From JBBAEA01 sp041656175 (GTDB taxonomy: Bacteria; Myxococcota_A; Bradymonadia; UBA4248): 11,610 bases of DNA. The notes under the pieces were generated by a model. That model saw only the letters and a program-made list of their open reading frames with translations, searched no databases and had not been told where the DNA came from. The translations under genes and the position numbers were made by a program. The stretch spans positions 1 to 11,610 of the forward strand of contig JBBAEA010000113.1 in the NCBI GenBank assembly GCA_041656175.1, read 5' to 3'. Positions 7,025 through 11,610 of the stretch are shown here, one piece after another; position 1 is the stretch's first letter, and each line of letters opens with the position of its first letter.

Positions 7025-7117
7025 TGCGTTTTTTGAATTTTTTTTAGGACTTACGTTGGAACACTATGCCTTCAAATTTGTTTGAAAGTCGGACAAACCA
7101 CAAGGGCAGATAAAAGG

Positions 7118-7882
7118 ATGGGATTACGCATGAAGCGATTGTTTAGCCTTCTGGCGTTGATCATAGTAATGGGTTTTGGCTTGCCACAGATTTCATTGGC
7201 CGCTGAAGAGGAAGAAGGGGCATCAAGCCTTGAAAAAGGTCCACCCGTGCGACACCTTATGCTATTGCGCTCTGGCCGTTTTGAGATTCAGCCACAGGCA
7301 GGCTTTGGCGTAAACCAAAGTTTCCATCGCAGCATCGCTTTCGGTGGGGGCTTGGCGTATTATTTTAATAACTATCTTGGACTCGGCGCTAACTTCGTTT
7401 ACGCTCCCTTCCACCTTAAAACCAGCGAATTAGAAAAAGTTGCTAAAGATGACTACGACGACGATGTAAAGCTAACACTCGCCGTGGCTAGACCGCAAAT
7501 GATCTTTGACGTTGGGCTTATCTATACACCGATCATGGGGAAATTCTCCTTGTTTGGATGGATACTTAACTACGATTTTCACATTTACGGTGGTTTTGGT
7601 GCTATCATTATGGATTCGGTCTGTGGCGCTGGGGGCTCGGAGTGTAATCCATACAAAAACGCAAGCCTTGAAGGCATTAAGTTTGCTGGTGCAATAGGTC
7701 TTGGCGTCCGATTATTCTTCAACAACTATCTGGCGTTGAACATGGAAATTCGTGACTATATGTCCAGTTACGCGGATTACTCGCGTAATCAAAACGATAA
7801 ACGTGAATCCTTTAAGAACTTAGTCGTAGGAAGCTTTGGTTTCAGTATCTTCTTGCCGATTAGCGTGTACATGAGCCGATAA
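7118..7882 (+). CDS. Outer-membrane beta-barrel protein, myxobacterial type (paralogue 2)
   Basis: Encodes 254 residues from ATG 7118. ATG 7130 (MKRLFSLL) is nearly as good, and the TTG at 7082 lacks a ribosome-binding site and would bury the signal peptide. Signal peptide: Arg/Lys, a hydrophobic core (LFSLLALIIVMGFGLP), cleavage near SLAA, then an acidic EEEE stretch. The mature part aligns by eye with paralogue 1: RFEIQPQAGFGVNQSFHRSIAFGGGLAYYFNNYLGLGANF matches its first strands, and YTPIMGKFSLFGWILNYDFHIYGGFGA matches its VYGKF block. The last strands carry FNNYLALNMEIRDYMSSY. A Cys pair in VCGAGGSEC (about 171-179) may form a disulphide in an outer loop; paralogue 1 lacks it. Ends at a strong terminator, which closes the two-gene unit. 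Confidence 0.82.
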   Translation: MGLRMKRLFSLLALIIVMGFGLPQISLAAEEEEGASSLEKGPPVRHLMLLRSGRFEIQPQAGFGVNQSFHRSIAFGGGLAYYFNNYLGLGANFVYAPFHLKTSELEKVAKDDYDDDVKLTLAVARPQMIFDVGLIYTPIMGKFSLFGWILNYDFHIYGGFGAIIMDSVCGAGGSECNPYKNASLEGIKFAGAIGLGVRLFFNNYLALNMEIRDYMSSYADYSRNQNDKRESFKNLVVGSFGFSIFLPISVYMSR

Positions 7883-7900
7883 AAAACACAATTTTAGCTT

Positions 7901-7931
7901 AACCGCAGAGCCAATAACTCTGCGGTTTTTT
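7901..7931 (+). terminator. Rho-independent terminator of the beta-barrel gene pair
   Basis: A perfect 10-bp stem AACCGCAGAG/CTCTGCGGTT (7901-7910 with 7918-7927) has a seven-base loop and runs into TTTTTT (7926-7931), 18 bp after the stop codon. Confidence 0.93.
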
Positions 7932-7950
7932 CTTTCTGCCTTGATTGACA

Positions 7951-7979
7951 TTGACTTTTAGGCGTTGGGAACATAAAAA
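7951..7979 (+). promoter_or_regulatory. Likely promoter of the small basic protein gene
   Basis: TTGACT (7951-7956), a 17-bp spacer and TAAAAA (7974-7979) match five and four of six consensus bases. A full TTGACA lies directly upstream (7945-7950) but has no -10 at the right distance. The predicted leader of about 55 nt contains a hairpin, CCGCTT/AAGCGG (7992-7997 with 8005-8010). Confidence 0.45.
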
Positions 7980-8030
7980 TATGCAGCAATGCCGCTTTTG
8001 GATTAAGCGGTTCAAAAACCCCGTTCTTTA

Positions 8031-8037
8031 AAGGAGG
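8031..8037 (+). promoter_or_regulatory. Perfect Shine-Dalgarno of the small basic protein gene
   Basis: AAGGAGG is followed four bases later by ATG 8042. It is the strongest ribosome-binding site in the window and is the main reason to accept the very short gene behind it. Confidence 0.8.
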
Positions 8038-8041
8038 AAAA

Positions 8042-8161
8042 ATGGGAAGAGGATGTAATAGAAATAGCTCGAAGATGTTGCGCGCTAAGGCAAGGGCGAA
8101 GAAAAAGGCGAGACTCAAAAGACAAATGGAAAGCGCTAAGAATAACAAAAAGAGTAAATAG
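8042..8161 (+). CDS. 39-residue Lys/Arg-rich small protein
   Basis: Translated here directly: begins MGRGCNRNSSKMLRAKARAK and ends QMESAKNNKKSK, 39 residues before TAG. About 16 residues are Lys or Arg and only one is acidic, so it is extremely basic. There is no hydrophobic segment or signal peptide. The middle (MLRAKARAKKKARLKRQME) would make a positively charged helix. A promoter-like sequence, a hairpin leader and a perfect AAGGAGG suggest strong, independent expression. Size, charge and expression signals are like those of small ribosome-associated proteins such as bTHX, but I do not recognise the family. Binding to rRNA, other RNA or DNA is inferred from charge alone. The opposite strand carries an overlapping open frame (7894-8148), which lacks these signals and overlaps the terminator. 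Confidence 0.65.
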   Translation: MGRGCNRNSSKMLRAKARAKKKARLKRQMESAKNNKKSK

Positions 8162-8165
8162 AGCT

Positions 8166-8199
8166 AACTTAGCTTGCGGTGATGCGTCTTAAGTTTTTT
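8166..8199 (+). terminator. Weak terminator after the small gene
   Basis: AACTTAG (8166-8172) can pair with TTAAGTT (8189-8195), allowing one G-T pair, across a 16-base loop. Four T follow. The stem is short and AU-rich, so this is tentative. Confidence 0.3.
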
Positions 8200-8299
8200 G
8201 TCCTAACAGCGAGCTGGACCATATTTTAAGGCGTCATCCACTTAAGATTTTGCCAACTGTCTTTGTTTAGTGATTTTTAGCTTGCGTTTTACGGCTTCT

Positions 8300-8495
8300 G
8301 GCTCAAATTAGGGAAGCCTTCGCTGACGCTGTAGGCTTTTGGCGGCAAAATCGTATTTTTTGCTCAAAGCCAAAAAGCTAGAGAGCAGGGCGTTTTAACA
8401 GAAAGGCTTATGTGAGAGCCAATTAACACGATTTTGCCTAAAGCAGCTTTAGTAGAATCATTATATAGCGTCGTATGCTCGGATTAGCTTTTGTT
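8300..8495. other. Structured non-coding region with competing inverted repeats
   Basis: No gene is visible between 8162 and 8713. This part is dense with inverted repeats. GCTTTTGGC (8335-8343) pairs with GCCAAAAAGC (8370-8379), enclosing GCAAAA/TTTTGC (8345-8350 with 8358-8363). GGCAAAATCGT (8344-8354) can instead pair with ACGATTTTGCC (8428-8438), 11 of 11. CTAAAGC/GCTTTAG (8438-8444 with 8446-8452) follows, then TAGCTT/AAGCTA further on. GGCTTC/GAAGCC near 8293-8318 precedes it. It could be a non-coding RNA, a decayed element or a regulatory leader; strand is undetermined. Confidence 0.45.
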
Positions 8496-8506
8496 AAGCT
8501 ATTCGC

Positions 8507-8658
8507 GGGGGGTAGCGCAAGATCACCTTAAACAGGCGCCACAAAGCGCATTTTGTGCCTTGGCTTGGCGAATAGCCGAGACAAGGCACAAAATTCGGCG
8601 CTTGTAGGCGCATGTTTAAGGAAGCTTGCGCGTAGGGGGCAGAAGCCCCCACCAAAAG
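8507..8658 (+). repeat. 150-bp G-run-bounded hairpin element, copy 2
   Basis: Starts ATTCGC-GGGGGG-TAGCGCAAGATC and ends GAAGCTTGCGCGTA, then a GGGGGC-AGAA-GCCCCC hairpin (8635-8650) and ACCAAAA. One long stem is formed by GCGCAAG/CTTGCGC (8515-8521 with 8625-8631), CCTTAAACA/TGTTTAAGG (8526-8534 with 8613-8621), GCGCC/GGCGC (8536-8540 with 8607-8611), ACAAAGCGC/GCGCTTGT (8541-8549 with 8598-8605, one bulge) and ATTTTGTGCCTT/AAGGCACAAAAT (8550-8561 with 8583-8594). Ends and length match copy 1 (3840-3989, opposite strand). Confidence 0.7.
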
Positions 8659-8669
8659 AAAATTAGTCA

Positions 8670-8696
8670 TTATAAAACAATCTTACGATTTTATAA
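8670..8696. promoter_or_regulatory. AT-rich palindrome upstream of uvrA, possible operator
   Basis: TTATAAAA (8670-8677) and TTTTATAA (8689-8696) are perfect 8-bp inverted arms around 11 bp, centred about 30 bp before the uvrA start. It overlaps the only place a promoter could lie between the hairpin element and the gene. The dyad suits a dimeric repressor site. It does not resemble the SOS boxes I know. Confidence 0.4.
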
Positions 8697-8713
8697 GGTA
8701 AAACAGCAAAACC

Positions 8714-11554
8714 ATGGACATTATTCAAATCCAAGACGCCCATGAGCACAATCTCAAACACATCCACTTGGACATACCGAAGTATTCCTTGGTCGTGATG
8801 ACGGGACCAAGCGGTTCGGGAAAAAGCTCCTTGGCATTCGAGACACTGTACATGGAAGGGCGACGGCGATTCTTCGACTCCCTGTCGATTTACGCGCGTC
8901 AATTCGCGGGAACGCTCAAGAAAGCAGCGGTAAAACGCATAGACGGCCTAACGCCGTCCATCGCTGTGGACCAAGGGACGGCAGCGACAAACCCGCGCTC
9001 AACCGTAGGTACCATCACGGAAATCTACGACTATATGCGCCTTTTGTGGGGACGGGGAGGAACACCATTTTGCCCCAAATGCGAAGTCCAAATCAGCGAA
9101 TCCTCGAGCGCTAGCATCGTGGATCGGCTCATGGGCTTGCCAGAGGGAAGCCGCTGCGTTTTGTTCGCGCCGCTGGTTCGCCAACGCAAGGGGCAGTTCG
9201 ACGCGTTATTGGAGCGCATGCGGCTGGGAGGTTTTACGCGCGTACGCATTGACGGAGAAGTGGTCGAATTGAGCCCGGGTCAGAGCTTAGCCAAAACCGT
9301 GCGTCACGACATCGATCTAGTTATAGACCGCGTCGTTATTAAGGATGCGGCACGGGGGCGTATTAGCGATAGCGTTGAGGCAGCGCTAAAATGGGGAGAA
9401 GGCCAGTGTTTGGTGGAGCTTTTGGGGGAAGAACCCAAAACCATGCATTTTAGCGACAAGGCGGCCTGTCCTATTTGTGGAGACGCCGTCGAAGAGCTTA
9501 GCCCAAACAGCCTAGCCTTCAACAGCCCTGCGGGAATGTGCCCAGACTGCGAGGGACTTGGCACTTGGGAACATCCCGAATTAGCCCTCATTCTCAACGA
9601 CGAAAACATGTCGGTGCTCCCTAAAGACTTGAGTGAATCCGTCTTTATTCCGATTTCGCAAAACCCCGAAAAAGAGAATTTCGTCAATATCAAGCGCATG
9701 CGCGCATGCTTGGAATCCATGGGAAAAAACGGCGATTGCACGTGGGAATCGCTGAGCAAGAGCGAAAAAGACTGCTTATTATTCGGCTCGCCTAAGGGTA
9801 TGGAGATAAAGCGAAAAAGCGGCGGACAGATTTTGAAGGAAAAAGTGCAGTTTCCTGGCTTTATGGCAGAGCTACAAAAGGCTTACGAAAATACGACAAA
9901 ATCTGCGCTTCGCCAGTATTTATCGGCCTTTATGGTACACGAGCCCTGTAAAAGTTGTAAGGGAACGCGACTTAAACCATCGTCGCAAAGCGTGCGTTTC
10001 GCGGGCAAAACCATCGCAGAAATTCATGCGCTTACCGTTAAAGAGGCATTTGAATTCTTCTCTAGCATCAAGCTAAACCGATTTGAATCATTGATCGCCA
10101 AAGACGCGCTCCCCCCGCTGCTGCAACGCTTAGCCTTCGTTCAACGCGTCGGGCTTGGGTACTTGCAATTATCGCGCAGTGGTCCCACGCTTTCGGGTGG
10201 TGAATCCCAGCGAGTGCGCCTAGCCGCTTTGTTAGGCAGCGGCTTAACGGGGGTAACTTATATTTTAGATGAGCCCTCGATCGGGCTACACGCGCGCGAT
10301 CAAGCCAGGCTCATTGGGGTGCTGCAAGATTTACGGGATCGTGAAAACACCGTCGTCGTGGTCGAACACGATGAAGCAACCATGCGCGCCGCCGATTGGA
10401 TCGTCGATTTTGGTCCCAAAGCTGGCAAACGCGGCGGTGAGATCGTTTACTCGGGCACGCTCGCCAACATCGAAGCAGCTTCTATGAGCTTAACCGCCGA
10501 TTATCTTCTCGGTCGCAAACGCATCTCTCTCCCAAGTGAACGCAGGAAAGCTAAGCAACACATCGAAATCCTCGCTGCAAAGCGCAACAACCTCAAATCC
10601 GTGGATCTCAAAATCCCGCTCGCCAACCTCGTACTTATTACCGGCGTTAGCGGTTCGGGCAAATCGACGCTCATCAACGATATTTTAGTGCCCGCACTCA
10701 AGCGAAATTTAGCCAAACTCCCACCGCTACCCATACACTATTCAAGCATTCATGGTTTGGATGCTATTCAGCGCGTTATTGAGGTTGACCAAAAACCCAT
10801 CGGGCGAACACCGCGCTCTAACCCCGCAACCTATACCAAGGTTTTTGATCTCATTCGATTATTTTACAGCATACTTCCTGAGAGCAAAATATATGGCTAC
10901 GGGCCGGGACGCTTTAGTTTTAACGTTTCGGGACAAAACGCGGGGCGCTGTGAGCAGTGCCAAGGCGCAGGCGTTCGCACCATCGAAATGCGCTTCCTCT
11001 CCAACACCTACGTTCCTTGTGAAGCATGCGCGGGAAAACGTTTTAACGATGCCACTTTACGCGCTCGCTACAAAGATCACAGCATCGCCGATATTCTCTC
11101 TTTAAGCTTCAACGACGCGCTCATTCTCTTTGAAGATCACCCTAAAATCGCGCGCATACTACAGACTGTCATTGATGTTGGGCTTGGCTACCTAACGCTA
11201 GGCCAGCCCTCCCCGACGCTTTCGGGCGGCGAGGCGCAGCGTATCAAATTGAGTAGAGAAATTTCGCGCTCTGATAGCCTCAAGACGCTCTACATCTTAG
11301 ACGAGCCTACGACTGGCCTACACTTTGATGACATTCGCTTACTGCTCTCGGTCTTGCAAAACCTCGTCGATCGAGGTCACAGCGTCGTTATTATTGAGCA
11401 TAACTTGGATCTTATTAAGTGCGCGGACTACATCATCGAACTGGGACCAGAGGGCGGGTATGAGGGTGGACAAGTCGTTGCACAGGGCACGCCCGAGCAG
11501 ATCGCGACTTGCGAAAAATCATATACAGGACAGTATTTGCGTAAGCTCTTATAG
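8714..11554 (+). CDS. uvrA: UvrA, excinuclease ABC subunit A
   Basis: UvrA finds helix-distorting DNA damage and loads UvrB in nucleotide excision repair. The 946-residue product is close to the E. coli length (940) and looks complete. Two ABC modules are seen: Walker A GPSGSGKSS (31-39) with signature LSGGESQR (493-500) and ILDEPSIGLH; then GVSGSGKST (644-652) with LSGGEAQR (836-843) and ILDEPTTGLHF, plus VIIEHNLDLIK. Zinc module 1 is C252-x2-C255-x20-C276-x2-C279; zinc module 2 is C746-x2-C749-x19-C769-x2-C772, with the IEMRFLSNTYVPCEAC insert. The UvrB-binding region (about 150-240, LVRQRKGQFDALLERMRLGGF...RHDIDLVIDRVV) is present, so this is a true UvrA rather than the shorter UvrA2 type. 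Mild departures are MTGPSGSGKS and DQGTAATNPRSTVGT in the first half. The Shine-Dalgarno (AAGG, 8695-8698) is 15 bases away, which is long. The gene stands alone. Confidence 0.98.
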   Translation: MDIIQIQDAHEHNLKHIHLDIPKYSLVVMTGPSGSGKSSLAFETLYMEGRRRFFDSLSIYARQFAGTLKKAAVKRIDGLTPSIAVDQGTAATNPRSTVGTITEIYDYMRLLWGRGGTPFCPKCEVQISESSSASIVDRLMGLPEGSRCVLFAPLVRQRKGQFDALLERMRLGGFTRVRIDGEVVELSPGQSLAKTVRHDIDLVIDRVVIKDAARGRISDSVEAALKWGEGQCLVELLGEEPKTMHFSDKAACPICGDAVEELSPNSLAFNSPAGMCPDCEGLGTWEHPELALILNDENMSVLPKDLSESVFIPISQNPEKENFVNIKRMRACLESMGKNGDCTWESLSKSEKDCLLFGSPKGMEIKRKSGGQILKEKVQFPGFMAELQKAYENTTKSALRQYLSAFMVHEPCKSCKGTRLKPSSQSVRFAGKTIAEIHALTVKEAFEFFSSIKLNRFESLIAKDALPPLLQRLAFVQRVGLGYLQLSRSGPTLSGGESQRVRLAALLGSGLTGVTYILDEPSIGLHARDQARLIGVLQDLRDRENTVVVVEHDEATMRAADWIVDFGPKAGKRGGEIVYSGTLANIEAASMSLTADYLLGRKRISLPSERRKAKQHIEILAAKRNNLKSVDLKIPLANLVLITGVSGSGKSTLINDILVPALKRNLAKLPPLPIHYSSIHGLDAIQRVIEVDQKPIGRTPRSNPATYTKVFDLIRLFYSILPESKIYGYGPGRFSFNVSGQNAGRCEQCQGAGVRTIEMRFLSNTYVPCEACAGKRFNDATLRARYKDHSIADILSLSFNDALILFEDHPKIARILQTVIDVGLGYLTLGQPSPTLSGGEAQRIKLSREISRSDSLKTLYILDEPTTGLHFDDIRLLLSVLQNLVDRGHSVVIIEHNLDLIKCADYIIELGPEGGYEGGQVVAQGTPEQIATCEKSYTGQYLRKLL

Positions 11555-11571
11555 ACGTGCGAACTTTGTGC

Positions 11572-11610
11572 GGGGGGAACCTTTTTTCTTTTTGCAAAAG
11601 AAAAAAGGTT
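11572..11610. repeat. G-run and perfect inverted repeat downstream of uvrA (cut by window end)
   Basis: Six G (11572-11577) are followed by AACCTTTTTTCTTTT (11578-11592), a TGC loop and AAAAGAAAAAAGGTT (11596-11610), a perfect 15-bp hairpin ending on the last base of the window. It may act as the uvrA terminator, although no T-run follows inside the window. The preceding GCGGGGGG matches the start of the hairpin element at 8505-8512, so it may be another G-run-bounded element. Confidence 0.65.

Noticed and set aside
7981..8031. 16-codon leader frame (MQQCRFWIKRFKNPVL) ending on the Shine-Dalgarno of the small gene
   Set aside because: The likely transcription start (about 7986) falls inside it, and its own ribosome-binding site is poor. 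Without an exact start site it cannot be supported.
7894..8148. Minus-strand open frame of 84 codons with hydrophobic start
   Set aside because: It is the complement of the Lys-rich small gene, which explains the Leu/Phe-rich look. It overlaps a strong terminator and has no ribosome-binding site.
3840..8658. CRISPR or attachment-site reading of the repeated G-run elements
   Set aside because: There are only two dispersed copies in opposite orientation, with no spacers, no cas genes and no integrase. The hairpin design does not fit.
1..11610. tRNA, rRNA, SRP RNA or other standard RNA genes
   Set aside because: No cloverleaf, conserved rRNA stretch or SRP RNA core motif was seen on either strand when reading the gaps.

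Overview
This window looks like a stretch of a Gram-negative chromosome with a balanced to slightly AT-rich base composition (judged by eye). The best taxonomic clues are two tandem outer-membrane beta-barrel proteins of the type common in Myxococcota and related former Deltaproteobacteria, and an FtsY with an N-terminal membrane anchor and a long charged, repetitive A-domain. I would place it as a lower-GC member of Myxococcota or a neighbouring phylum, with moderate confidence. There are no transposases, integrases, phage genes or CRISPR arrays. The coding content is mostly housekeeping, and the unusual content is largely between the genes.

Layout: (1) 1-433 holds degenerate AT-rich repeats and a possible promoter. 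(2) 434-1405 (+) encodes an unrecognised exported protein with a Lys/Ala tail and ends at a clear hairpin terminator. (3) 1509-1612 carries a second copy of the same repeats. (4) 1682-2032 (-) is a small SEC-C-motif protein with two membrane helices. (5) 2033-2425 is a hairpin-rich gap. (6) 2426-3832 (+) is an APC-superfamily amino-acid permease. (7) 3840-3989 is a 150-bp hairpin element. (8) 4187-5988 (+) is ftsY, whose reading frame is interrupted by a -1 shift exactly at a nine-A run. (9) 6239-7024 and 7118-7882 (+) are two paralogous outer-membrane beta-barrel proteins, probably one transcription unit, closed by a strong terminator. (10) 8042-8161 (+) is a 39-residue, very basic protein with its own promoter-like sequence and a perfect Shine-Dalgarno. 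(11) 8162-8713 is a 550-bp non-coding region with nested inverted repeats, a second 150-bp hairpin element and a palindrome in front of uvrA. (12) 8714-11554 (+) is uvrA, followed by a perfect 15-bp inverted repeat that runs to the window end.

The genes do not form one pathway: export and membrane targeting (FtsY), envelope proteins, transport, and nucleotide excision repair (UvrA). The observations most worth following are the ftsY slip site, which sits in the right phase for -1 frameshifting or RNA-polymerase slippage, and the pair of equal-length G-run-bounded hairpin elements. The ends of those elements are conserved, while their stems differ in sequence yet remain self-complementary.
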